Positions 45,701-55,902 of a DNA stretch of 64,000 nucleotides are shown piece by piece. Origin of the DNA: Antedon mediterranea (taxonomy: Eukaryota; Echinodermata; Crinoidea; Comatulida; Antedonidae); the NCBI RefSeq assembly GCF_964355755.1, contig NC_092670.1, positions 32,041,795 to 32,105,794 on the forward strand. The letters are read 5' to 3'. A program made the position numbers and the translations under genes. Each line of letters begins with the position of its first letter. Position 1 is the stretch's first letter. A model generated the notes under the pieces. It was given only the letters and a program-made list of their open reading frames with translations. It searched no databases and was not told the DNA's origin.

Positions 45701-46270
45701 TCCCGGACTTTTTTTCTATTTTTATCTAAGTTTCTGAAATTGAAAACAATGGAAAACCAGTCTGGTGAATTACTGTGGTATGACAAATAGTTAGAAATGT
45801 TAGAATTTCTTCCTATATTTCACGTTTTGATCATAATTGTCTTTATCTTCCTGTGGAAAATATTACATTTTGTTTCACTAGACTAATTATAATTTCCATA
45901 GTTGTGGACGAATAAAGTTATTTTCTTAAACACTACCAAAACCAAAATGTTGAAATGTACCGGAGGTTTAACAGCAGCATGCGGAGGCGCCCTCGTTAGT
46001 TGAATTGCGATTGGTCGAAGTTTTTTATCGCCTCCAAGGAAATATAATGCAAACGGACATGGTAACTGAAAGATAATAAATTCAAAATGCTGGTACAGTA
46101 TTGTCTATTTTTATGGTAGATGTAAATTAGACTTTATACACAGTAGCTAAATTCTGTGTATCTAGGCACATTTATGATAAATGTGACCTTGTTTTTACCT
46201 AAACCTTAAGCTCTGCTTACACTCTCATCTAGTAATACTATTATAGTATAGTGATATGACGTCATCGTGT

Positions 46271-46307
<37 letters not shown>

Positions 46308-49300
46308 ACATACAAGTTTGGTAGTGTAAACAGAGCTTTAATTAGACTTTATACACAGTAGCTAAATTATTCTAGTGTAGCTAAGCACATTATTATGTAC
46401 GAGATTATTTTTACCCAAACCTTAATCTAACCTCAAAATAATTCTTATAATTTAGTTGGAACATATGGCTTTGTATATATTCCTATTGTACATGGAGATC
46501 CGCTACAGCAGTACAGAGGTTTTATTGTTGTATTAGAATTATATGTGAATGAATGCAGAGTGTAATTTACTAGATCTAAAAAAACATGTATTTACTCACA
46601 TATTTAATATCAACCATCACGTGATAGTCTATAACAAAAATACGTTTTTTTGTTAAAGCTTCTTCAAATTTTAACCCTTCAAGAAACGGCTCAACCATAT
46701 CTTCTGTGACGTAAAACCTGCAAAAAACATAACAAAAGAAAGGACTAAGATCAAGGAATGATTGTATGGTGTATAATATTAGAATTGTTCGCTTATTTAT
46801 CCATGGATTAACGTATTGACAAAAGTTACGCATACAAACTTATGAAATATTAACCAGCTTTTTAATTTCAACTGGGCATATAAGCTTCGGATTAAGTTAA
46901 CTGCTACTGAAACAATTTCTTAAAAGCCGTGTAAGTAGAATTTGTTTACTAACGAACCACTCGAAATCTATTTTTTAAAAGATAAATCTACAATTAATGC
47001 CGCTAATCTCAAACAAAAACGTTCACGTTCAGGATTTGACATGTTTTTTAAAGAAGCTTTAATATTAACTAGGCCCAAATTTTCGACAAACTAAAAACGG
47101 TGATATTTGACCATCATTTTGTTACGTTATTTGTTGTAAATGTTTGAACTTTGCGTCAGGATGGTCATTGAGAAGTATGTACTTGTTATAAAGTACAAAT
47201 TACGTCAGGGTAGGGCATCATCAATATTTGACCAATTACGTTATTTGTTAGTACGTTGTATTAAGACAGTGATCAATTGCAATCCTGTATGCGTTTACAT
47301 AGTTAACAAGGCCATATACATGGCTGCAGCGCAGTCGCGTGCGCAAATTTGAGTTAGTGTTTACCAACCAACCGACCGACATAGTGACTGTGGACTGTGG
47401 ACTCGCGTTACACGCGACTAAAAATAAATAACAAATCGTAAGAAATAGAGAGAACGTGAAAACTAACTAGTGTAGATTAATACATCAAATGTGACAAGCT
47501 ATTATGAAGCAATATCATAAAATGTACATACCCTTCTGGTAATTTTTCACAGAGTTTAATTTGAGTTGGGTTACATCCATTGAGGGCATTGTTTCCAAAT
47601 ACTTCATCGCTGTCCCACGTGTCGATAGACTGTTGAAATAACATAACATTGTATATAACAATCTTGGCCTCTTCGTTCACGAAAATTCCAAAAAGAATAT
47701 AAACTAGATTGACCACAAATTAGTGCCACTGAATAATCACCATACAGTCCATATTGTATACTCTAGATTTGGTTCATTTACTTTATTCCTGTTGTTTATA
47801 CCGAATAACACCAAGGCTAGGCATATTTATTTATCTAGCTGCACCATTCACCTTTCAATCGATGACACTGGCAAACACAACATGTCAGTAGGCTATATGT
47901 AATATTTAACGATTCAAAATATTTACAAGCAATTACAATACAATATACATGGCAATCAGGGAGTAATTTATTTCATAAAATAACATTTTTTTTACCAGAT
48001 AAATAAATATCAAAATATAAATGACTGCAATCAATTTGTACAATCATGAAATTAGAAATAATCTTTGGCGATCAATATATAGGCTTATCCATTTTAACAA
48101 CATTGTTTTAGAATTTTTTTATATAGATGCAGTGCACATCATAACAAGAAAGGACAGGAATGATAGAACAAATTAATAACAAGATGGTCGTTACCTTATA
48201 TTTCATTTACAATGCAAATCCAAACAAGACAAAGATTTTAGTTGGTCTTCTTGTCAAATAAGTAAATAAATGTAACTATTATTATTATTTTACATTTTGA
48301 CAATAAAGTATGTAAAAAACCAGTAGGCCTAATTTCATTCTCTTTTGATCTAAATAAGACAATTCGTTCTTAATTGAAAACCTTGGTAAAAAACGTATTC
48401 TGTCCGAAAAAGTGCGCAGAGCTCTCCAAAAAGAAAAACATTATGTAGGATTGTTGGTGATTATACGAAACATACAAAGAGAAGCTAGATATTCTGACGA
48501 CTGCTCTTGATGGTGATTTTGGTATATACTAATACGTTTCTGACAAAAAGGAACGGGAGACATACAACTTACCGATGGCCGATGAAAAGTGTACTTATAA
48601 ATTGTTTCAAAGTCAGCAAGAGATTTGAAGTTTCTAGCAGTAGCTATTGCGATTAATTCAGAGTTGATTCGAAGTTTACGGGCGGTTGATGTAAACGATT
48701 TCTAACAGAAACAAACAAATACACACACTATTTAATTTGATATACAAGAGATACTCAACAGTTCTTTTCAGAAGTAAGGTAGTGTACCGCGAACTTTAAA
48801 TCAACATATCAACATCCTGATGTTGTCTGGTTAAAAATTTAATGAAATCCTAAATTCACTGAATTGACAGATAAGATTAATTAAGGCTTTAATTGGTTTC
48901 AATTGAGGCGTTCTTCTAAATAGGACTCTTTGGTGGGCTTCTTTATCTTAAATTGATTTCAATATTACATTTTTTAAAGATTACTTTTGCAAACCAAATT
49001 GATGGGTTTCTTTTTTTGGTCTACATATTATGTATAATGCTCTATAAAAACAGTTTCTGAAAGGGGATACATTTTCAAGAATTATAAATATTTACCAGTT
49101 GATCCGACCGAAACTTTTCGTCACTGGGAAGTGTTCGTACCTGAAAAATAATTTACATTACTAATTCAATTCAATTGAATTAGCCACTAATCCGCATCAA
49201 TTGCAAATGCAAATTAATCTAAATTAAATGCATAATAATTACTTAATTAATTATTTCATTACTTGTTGGAGTATCGGTAAATTAGGCCTATACATAACAT

Positions 49301-51408
49301 TATAAAGTAAAAGTATTTATTTAAATGTTTAATTACGTCAATGAATAATAATACTTTTTGCTATTTTTAAATACATGTACATGCATGTGTACAATTATTC
49401 ATTTGAATGTTATGTTTTTAAATAGGTAACGCTTTTAATGTTTTAATTATTACATTTTTAATATTCTAAACAGATTTTCTCAATTTCCGAAATCAATAAA
49501 TTTTACTGATTACCGATTATCGGAAATTTCATTACCATGGAGACAAGATCGATACAGAATGTATATGTTCATATAGGCCTACCTGTACAGGTAAACCAGG
49601 AATCTTCTGCCAATATTTGTAAACGTTTCGTTTTCCCAAGAGTTCCTCTTTACGCTGTCTATGCTCGGAGTCAAGCTGAGGTAATTGACAGTCATATCGA
49701 CTCCATCTGAAAAATAATCACAGATAATAATAATAACGCTATGGTGTTTGAGCATGCATAGTCCGAGTTTCTAAATACCCATTTTTCAGCCGTAGTAAAC
49801 AGTAAGCTACCGTACGGTAACTGTTTCCTAATGATTCTGTTCTCTTGTATATAACTGCCTAAAGAAGGAGCGGCGTGAAAAGAATAAAAATTATAATGAA
49901 TAAAAGAGACCGGAGGTAAATTGAAGATCACTGCATTTTTCAGAAAAAAAAAACATGTTACCAAGGAAATTATAAATGTTCATTGATTCAAGGTCAAATT
50001 TTAGAATTGTATTTTTCCATACCGATTTCTATGTTGCAACTTTTATGAAGTAAGCCTCTCCAGATAGTTTAATTAATGTTCAATTCAATTCTTACGACTA
50101 AATGAACTAACTTTATTGTGAAAGTATTAGGATATGTTGTAGCTTTACCTTTTGCAAGGTGTCTCCAAAAAAAAGAAGAAAGAAAGAATATGCCTAGTGA
50201 AAGTAAGACTATAATATACCGGTACAAGAGCTAATTAAGACATATTGCTTGTTTAATCGTTATTTATTTGGTGTTGTATATACTGTATATATATAAATTG
50301 TATTCACGAGACTGATGTGGAGTACAACTTGTTTAATCAATATTGATTGTTTTTACACAAGTTCGTGATATTACAAAAAAAATCAACAAAAATACGACAA
50401 AAAAAAAAGAAAAATTTGAAATATTGTAAGACTATTAAAACGTGTTTTGTTTGATGTTTTTATCTGTGTTTATTTTAATTGCTATATAATATATTTGTTC
50501 ACTCATAAGCCAGAATTGACTGTTTTTGTTATAAACAAAATGATTACTAGTATTTTAAAACTTGAATACAATTGGTTAAAAATGTCAGTCTTTGTGATCT
50601 TTTAGTAAATGTTTAGATAAAATCTGTAATTTAGAAGAGGGAGCACGTTCCAAAGTGGGCCAAGTACGCGTTGCCTGGAGTGCTAATCAAACTTTGTAGA
50701 GTTGAAAAATGGGTCGCCGTACTTATTTTTCCCACTGTGCCTTATTAGACTATTATATAATCCATTATATGGTGGTTATTGTTTGTTTAAGTTATCAAAT
50801 AATAACAGTTTATGAACTTTTACTATAAAACAGGGATGTTTACATTTGACAAAGGATCGACATACATTCCTAACGTATCGTAAGATTCCTACTCTATTGT
50901 ATAATTGGTCTCTGACGTTTTATTACCGTCTGTTATTGTATTGTATTACCGTAGCAGACACGGGTGCGGTTTACTTGCTTATCTACCACAGAACAGTAGC
51001 GTAAACCTTGACTGTACTATATACGTTAGGCCTACTGAATTCTCACCTTGTTTTAGTTCCGCCTTTAATCCACCTGTTGATGGGGAATTCATAAAATTTT
51101 CCGTTTACATGATCCGTAACGATAATGAACTCGACGAGCCAGTTATCCCAAAACAGCCACCTGTCTCGCCAAAGTTCAATCTTCACGATTTCACCAAAGT
51201 CACGGAGATTCTTAATCGGGAATCGATCATTATGGCCTGGTTCAAAATCATCTCTAAACCGAACGTCGAGTTTGTAATCTTTGGATCGTTTACCAGTATT
51301 GTTCAAAAACGCTATGAAAATATTCCCGTCTGTACCGGCTCCTTTGCGATCAGATGTTTTGACAATGACCTCGTAGTTTTCTGTAGTGTTTGACGAAGAG
51401 TTTCCCAT
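39594..51408 (-). CDS. PLAT-domain lipoxygenase-like protein, 665 aa, 13 exons; iron site lost
   Basis: Exons: 51408-51047, 49706-49583, 49140-49096, 48701-48573, 47629-47532, 46717-46600, 46065-45961, 45574-45363, 44627-44368, 43862-43771, 43054-42881, 42583-42420, 39708-39594; total 1,998 nt, all phases consistent. The N-terminal PLAT/C2-like barrel (about 10-120) is followed by the lipoxygenase domain with ALNGCNP, YRDDGLLIW and SREQ landmarks and a C-terminal DNIPNGISI. Length and order match animal 5-LOX-type enzymes (about 670 aa), which oxygenate arachidonate using non-haem iron. Human 5-LOX binds iron by His367, His372, His550, Asn554 and the C-terminal Ile. Here H353 and I665 remain, but the others are Y358, Y544 and Q548. 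Iron binding, hence dioxygenase activity, is unlikely. The reading frame and splice sites are intact, so a pseudoenzyme is favoured over a dead gene. Confidence 0.92.
40044..41972. mobile_element. Non-autonomous hAT-type DNA transposon, 1,929 bp
   Basis: The termini CAGGGGTGGCGCCAG and CTGGCGCCACCACTG are inverted repeats. An 8-bp target duplication CTCGATTC lies at 40036-40043 and 41973-41980. Eight-base duplications and CAG(G/T)G ends define hAT elements. GC-rich blocks near both ends repeat CCCCGACGAGGGGGCTA. No transposase frame is seen. It sits in the last intron of the lipoxygenase gene. Confidence 0.9.
40942..41880 (+). repeat. Three tandem units of about 325 bp inside the hAT element
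   Basis: Each unit starts near CCGTCGGTAAACTTCGCCTG (40945, 41275, 41600) and contains CATTTTGGTCCCTGGATGGA, CGACCCAACGTTGAACGATT and CTCTGACGTACTCTCACGGT. The units differ by point changes and small indels. Confidence 0.8.
42881..43054 (-). CDS. Lipoxygenase exon 11: second iron-ligand helix, His and Asn replaced
   Basis: GLPGNDGFESREQVIEMF and VIIYIASAGYASSQHNIYES align with the family segment SAQH-x3-N. Tyr544 stands for the His ligand and Gln548 for the Asn ligand; a His follows at 549. The exon has 58 codons, in phase 0 on both sides, between TTAACAG and GTAGGC. Confidence 0.9.
43518..43699. mobile_element. Hairpin MITE (GTTCCCACTAG termini), copy 2
   Basis: Same ends and the same GACCAATCACAAGCGATGG core as 22117-22249, with about 45 extra bases in the middle. 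It lies in a lipoxygenase intron. Confidence 0.75.
44698..44836. mobile_element. Fold-back MITE (CAGGTTTGCGGT ends)
   Basis: AAAGTCAGGTTTGCGGTGTA at the left faces ACCGCAAACCTGGCTTT at the right, with CACACCATGTG / CACATGGTATA inside. A related shorter copy lies at 44884-44961, and fragments occur near 1050, 8705 and 48776. Confidence 0.65.
44884..44961. mobile_element. Short related fold-back MITE
   Basis: TAAAGCCAAATTTGCAGTAC and GTACCGCAAACCCGGATTTA are imperfect inverted ends around an AAAAAGGAAGT core shared with the neighbouring element. Confidence 0.55.
45363..45574 (-). CDS. Lipoxygenase exon 8: first iron-ligand helix, second His replaced
   Basis: The exon starts VFLPNDPEYTWKLAKMW and continues DVSYHQSSTYCFIYF. 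In active animal LOXs this helix reads H-x4-H with both His on iron; here the second is Tyr (residue 358; codon TAC on the minus strand). The conserved HP and N (SHPLHRLLAPH ... ATN) after it are kept. It ends AAT AG before GTATGT. Confidence 0.9.
46207..46340. mobile_element. MITE of the TCTACACTATCAAACT family (copy c) with (TA)n expansion
   Basis: AAGCTCTGCTTACACTCTCA at the left, GGTAGTGTAAACAGAGCTTT at the right. The core CATATATGG has expanded to a run of about 15 TA units (46273-46302). Confidence 0.75.
51047..51408 (-). CDS. Lipoxygenase exon 1: N-terminus and PLAT domain
   Basis: ATG at 51408 gives MGNSSSNTTENYEVIVKTSD, followed by GAGTDGNIFIAFLNNTGK and the W/F-rich strands typical of PLAT (KIELWRDRWLFWDNWLVEF, then FPINRWIKGG). 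The frame ends K-T-(AG) before donor GTGAGA. Most animal LOXs start directly with the first PLAT strand; here about ten extra residues carry MGxxxS, the N-myristoylation pattern. PLAT domains bind Ca2+ and membranes. Confidence 0.9.
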
Positions 51409-52794
51409 GTCTGTACCACTTGACCGCCAAGAGCAATTCTAATCTGGTTATTAACAGTAGCTAGCAGGAACAACATAAAAGAGACAACAATTATAAATTG
51501 GTGGTGAACGTCGTATCGACCGGACGCGATTTACTTCCTGAAATGTTACTCGCAATGAGTACAAATACCAGGCTCTTAAAATGAGGTCATTCCTATCGGA
51601 AACCCATGGCAACAGAGGGTTAACATAAAGGCAATTCCAATGGACAAGAAGACTCGCCTAACTTTCCTTTACGATAGGTGTTGATTGTGATTTTAGGGCA
51701 ATAGACCATGAATAACGGTGTTTTGAAAAAAGGGTCAATGTCGTTCATATGCAAATTATATAATGCGAAACGAAACCATAAATAAACGTTATTATTCAAG
51801 TGTAACTGTACACGATACAATATAAATCCCCCTTGGTGACGTTCAAGTCACTCCAGTAGGCCTAACATTGTATTCAATGTTATAACGGTTATCAACAGAA
51901 AATATAAATGAAACTAATAGAACAGATACTGTTAAATAAACACACATTATGGACCAATAAAAATAACTAATTAAAAACAAGACCACAACAGGAACAATTA
52001 TGATATAGACATTTTTAGTGTACGTATTAGGGTATAAACTTTATTTTATTGCGCACACAGTAAAAATATAATACAGTATAATGAATGTAAATGTAACTAC
52101 CCCTTCACTCTGATGTTTGCACCTTTATGCCAAAAAGTATAGTACGGTCTAGGGGCATCTTGGCTAGTATTGTGACTTGATTAGTACAAATAACATTGAT
52201 TGACATTAACGTATAAGGGCCTAATTGTAAAATATTGAACTTGAATACTTACTATAGCAACTTATTTATTGTCATTCGTTTATACTTTTAACAATAATTA
52301 CATTTCTTTTTAGGTACTAACAAAACACATACACATTGATAATAATATACAATTATATTTATGTTGTCGGTAAACACATTTATAACGAGTTCCATAACGA
52401 TAAATAATCATTTTAATATTTCATTTTAGAACCATTTTATATAAGTTATTGTATATCAACAATACGTAATTTTATCCACTGAAGATGTCTATATTGAATA
52501 TATTATTAATACATATTCAGTGCTTCTTGATAAAAAAATATTTATTGAATGAAAATACTATTGCGGGCTTTGGACGGTTATGAATACAAAGGTGATTTTA
52601 GTGTTTTATAATATAAAATATTATTATATAGCTATTCTATTTTCATTAAAAAAAACTTCCCCTCGGCTATTTAAGAAGAAATAATCATTTCTTCAAGTAC
52701 GCCTGAATTTATATTTACTAATTTATTTAATTTATATTATTAAATTTAAAAATCCACTTACTTAATAATGATCACAGACTATTACAAACAAATA

Positions 52795-53750
52795 ATACTT
52801 AATAATTTTAAATATCGCATTATTTTATTCAAGGTGGTAGACAAAAGTAGATATTGTTTATTGACTTTCGATTACATGATGGGCGTTTTGAGCGTGAATT
52901 GTGAACATTATGTTTACACACCATTACATTCAAAACTTACATTCAAACAAATGTAAGTTTTACTTATTAATAAATGAAAGACTAATTACAAATGAGAGTT
53001 ATAAAATTGCTTATATGAATGTTTGACATACTTTATAAATAATTTTAAATATCACATGACTTACGGTAATTCAAGGTGGTAGACCAAAGTAAATATTGTT
53101 TATTTATTTTTTTTTTTTGTATTTTGTATTTTGTATTAATATTTGTCCTCAGTGAGGTAATTCGGATTAGGCCCTCAACGGACCCACGGCAGCCAGCAGT
53201 GCAGCGCCTACCAGATTAGGCAATGAGAGTAAAGCATCTTGCCTAAGGATGCAATTAGTATGGTACAGATAACCTCGAACCCATGCCTATCACATGCTAG
53301 TCCGATATTACCATTACCCCATCACTCTCCAGTATATACAGCACCCGCCGCGATTTCTAGACGGTCTCCCATCCAGAACGCAACCGGGCCCAACGTTGCT
53401 TAACTTCGGTGATCTGACGAGAACCGGTGTTTCAACGCAGTATGGCCGTTTAGGCCTATATGGGCGTTTTGAGCGTGGTTTGTAAAAATTATGCTTACAC
53501 ATCATTATTACATTTTAAAATCGACTAAGTTTTACTTATTAAGAAATGAAAGACTAATTACAAACAAAAAAATAAATAAGAGGTATAATTGCTGATATGA
53601 ATGTTTGACATACTTAATAACTAATTTTAAATATCACATTGTTTATTCAAGCTGGTAGACGGAAGTAAATATTGCTTCTTTTTTATTACATGATGGGCGT
53701 TGTTTATTCGTGATTAATGTTTGGAGTCATGCTTACACACCAATAAATGT
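52795..53750 (+). repeat. Tandem repeat, three diverged units, one split by a SINE
   Basis: Units share TTAATAATTTTAAATATC(G/A)CA, TTCAAGGTGGTAGACAAAAG, ATGATGGGCGTT and CTTACACACCA. They begin near 52795, 53033 and 53625. The second is interrupted after AAGTAAATATTGTTTATT and resumes at TATGGGCGTTTTGAGCGTG (about 53458), exactly where the SINE lies. Confidence 0.65.
53107..53456 (-). mobile_element. 5S-rRNA-headed SINE (copy 2), different tail
   Basis: On the minus strand the head (53456-53338) matches 5S rRNA well, with GGCCATACTGCG, AAGTTAAGCAACG and GGATGGGAGACCG. The body (GGTTATCTGTACCATACTAA, AAGATGCTTTACTCTCATTG) is shared with the SINE at 9478-9787. Beyond it the tail differs: it contains GGTAGGCGCTGCACTGCTGG and GGGCCTAATCCGAATTACC, then A-rich sequence. 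Confidence 0.75.
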
Positions 53751-54108
53751 TGTGATAGCACCCGTGACCGACGAAATTCATAAATTGGCCGAGTCACGGA
53801 CCATTACAATGCTATACTCGCTTTAGAAGCAGATGCTCGTAAACTTTGACATCATCGAAAACGCCCTATCTACATCTAACAGGCTAAATTATTTTAAATA
53901 ATCTATTACATTCTACTCTTTAAGACTATTACATTTATTAAATATTTTATAGTCTTTTTTTGTACAATTAATCAAGATTTTTTTCAGTATTTACATTGCA
54001 AGCAGTAGCCATATAGCGTACACGTTTTTTAAGAACCAGAGAGAGAGTGCCAACGCCGCGCGTTCCACTGTTGGCAGTCAAGTTCAAGAACAGAAAAGCA
54101 TCGGGCCT

Positions 54109-54222
54109 TAAGCTCTGTTTACACTACCAAACTATGTGCCAAAAATAATGCGATGTGCCTATATATGGACACGATGATGTCATCATATTTGGACACATGC
54201 CACTAGTGTAGACAGAGCTTTA
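54109..54222. mobile_element. MITE of the TCTACACTATCAAACT family (copy d)
   Basis: TAAGCTCTGTTTACACTACC at the left and AGTGTAGACAGAGCTTTA at the right, with core GATGTGCCTATATATGGACA. Confidence 0.8.
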
Positions 54223-54230
54223 GATTGATT

Positions 54231-54640
54231 GATCAAGTTTTTTTATTAGCACATCCAAAACCCCCATTAAAAAAAATGTGATGTGCCCATGGACATGATG
54301 ATGTCATCATATTTGTACACATCATACTAGTGTAAACAGAGCTTTAAAATGATCAAGTTTTTTTATTAGCACATCCAAAACCCCCCATTAAAAAAAAATG
54401 TGATGTGCCCATGGACATGATGATGTCATCATATTTGGATACATCACACTAGTGAAAACAGAGCTTTAAAATGATCAAGTTTTTTTATTAGCACATCCAA
54501 AACCCCCATTAAAAAAAAATTGGATGTGCCCATATATGGACACGATGATGTCATCATATTTGGACACATCCCACTAGTGTAGACAGAGCTTTAGATTGAT
54601 CGATCAAGTTTTTGTATTAGTACATCCAAAATCCCCGTTT
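54231..54640 (+). repeat. Tandem array derived from the same MITE, period about 122 bp
   Basis: Units begin GATCAAGTTTTTTTATTAGC at 54231, 54351, 54473 and 54602 (partial). Each contains CACATCCAAAACCCCC, TGTGATGTGCCCATGGACAT and GTAAACAGAGCTTT. The right half of the MITE has been amplified together with adjoining sequence. Confidence 0.75.
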
Positions 54641-54752
54641 CAGAAATCTTGGATCTTCTCTTGCAACCAGAAAGAAACTCCCAAAACATGGATAGGCCTA
54701 CCACAACATTTCATTTTTAAAGCCATGACTTGACAATGACATCCGAGTCATA

Positions 54753-55008
54753 GTTTTTTTTTGTGTTTTTTTAAAACCATATTTAATGAGGGTGATCCAT
54801 CCAGCTATTGCTGATCATTAGGGACCCTCAGAGGTTCACAAGACAAACATATACACAAGATGCTCTACATAAACAAATTCTTATTACAAGTCTTTGGGAG
54901 TGGAGTAATTTGGTCCTTAGAAAAAATCCTGACATGTGAGGGGACTTAAACCCAGGACCCTGGGAGTGGTAGCCAAGCATCATAACCACCAAGCCACAAC
55001 TCCACTCC
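54753..55008 (-). mobile_element. tRNA-headed SINE sharing its tail with the 5S SINE at 9478
   Basis: On the minus strand the head GTGGCTTGGTGGTTATGATG ... GGGTTTAAGTCCCC has A- and B-box order. The tail (GGGTCCCTAATGATCAGCAA, CATTAAATATGGTTTTAAAA) matches the tail of copy 1 of the 5S-headed SINE. The middle is unrelated. Confidence 0.7.
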
Positions 55009-55707
55009 ACTTAGTGGTAATAAATACACATTGAATTATTTATATGTGGAAACAATCTACCTGGGTTGCATTGCTAAAACAACAAATGATTGATTGAACT
55101 TGAAGATGTGACATATAGTTCTTAATATAAAATTGTTCACCTTTAGCCCTATATGGCACAGATGAACACTGGCAAGAAAGTCAAAACTTTTCAATAACAT
55201 GCCCATGGCAGCCTAACGGGACCTATTTTGTATCCACTACAAGGCAATATAACAACAGAATGCTGAGCTCCGGAGATCAAAGGGTTTACATGTGGCTGCA
55301 ACACGATCAGTTGCATGCCCCTTAACAGACACCGCTCACCACGAAGAATATGTATATATAGTACTGTAGGTATTTGTCGCAGCCAGACATAAGATCAAAG
55401 GACTGTTACGAGTTCCTATCTTGGAAAGGTGAGGTCAGTGTCCGGTCAGATAGCCTCGGTGTGAACTAGTACAACGGAGTAATCACATAGGCACGGCTCC
55501 AGGGGCGGGGGGTGATGGGCTGGGTGGTGTGTATATCTACATATAAAACCTGGATAAATCTAGATACACCGAGAATGTAAAGATTTTAATTTTTGAAAGT
55601 AAAAGTAGAACATTTTAGTCTCTCTGGATAATTATAACTACATCTATATAAAATGCTATAAAATGATAAAATCACACAATAAATGAAAAAAATGAAATAA
55701 AACAGTA

Positions 55708-55902
55708 TCATTGCATTAGGCATGCCGCACTTGTCGTTTTACCATCATTATTTTTCTTGGCGACTTCACTCATTCCCACAATCCTCCCCACTGAACGGAA
55801 TTTAGCCAGTTCACCATAGTATAAGGTGTTCTCAACTTCTTCTAGTGTTAATGTATCTCGTTTCTGTTGTTTAGCTGTCTGTACAACATTGTGAAGTTTT
55901 TG
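55708..55902 (-). CDS. Kinesin last exon
   Basis: After TTTTGCAG it encodes QKLHNVVQTAKQQKRDTLTL, EEVENTLYYGELAKFRSVGR and a tail ending SAACLMQ with a stop at 55708. It is predicted to be helical, continuing the coiled coil begun in exon 56113-56036. Confidence 0.85.
   Translation of the reverse strand, partial: QKLHNVVQTAKQQKRDTLTLEEVENTLYYGELAKFRSVGRIVGMSEVAKKNNDGKTTSAACLMQ

Larger units (their letters stand above)
51409..55707. other. Intergenic region between the lipoxygenase and kinesin genes
   Basis: About 4.3 kb between the lipoxygenase start codon and the kinesin stop codon. It holds a dispersed tandem repeat, two SINEs and a MITE with its tandem array. No coding exon was recognised; the stretches 51410-52790 and 55020-55700 look like unique AT-rich sequence. 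Confidence 0.6.

Noticed and set aside
50905-51393. 162-codon + strand frame
   Set aside because: Antisense to the PLAT exon of the lipoxygenase, which has clear family identity on the minus strand.
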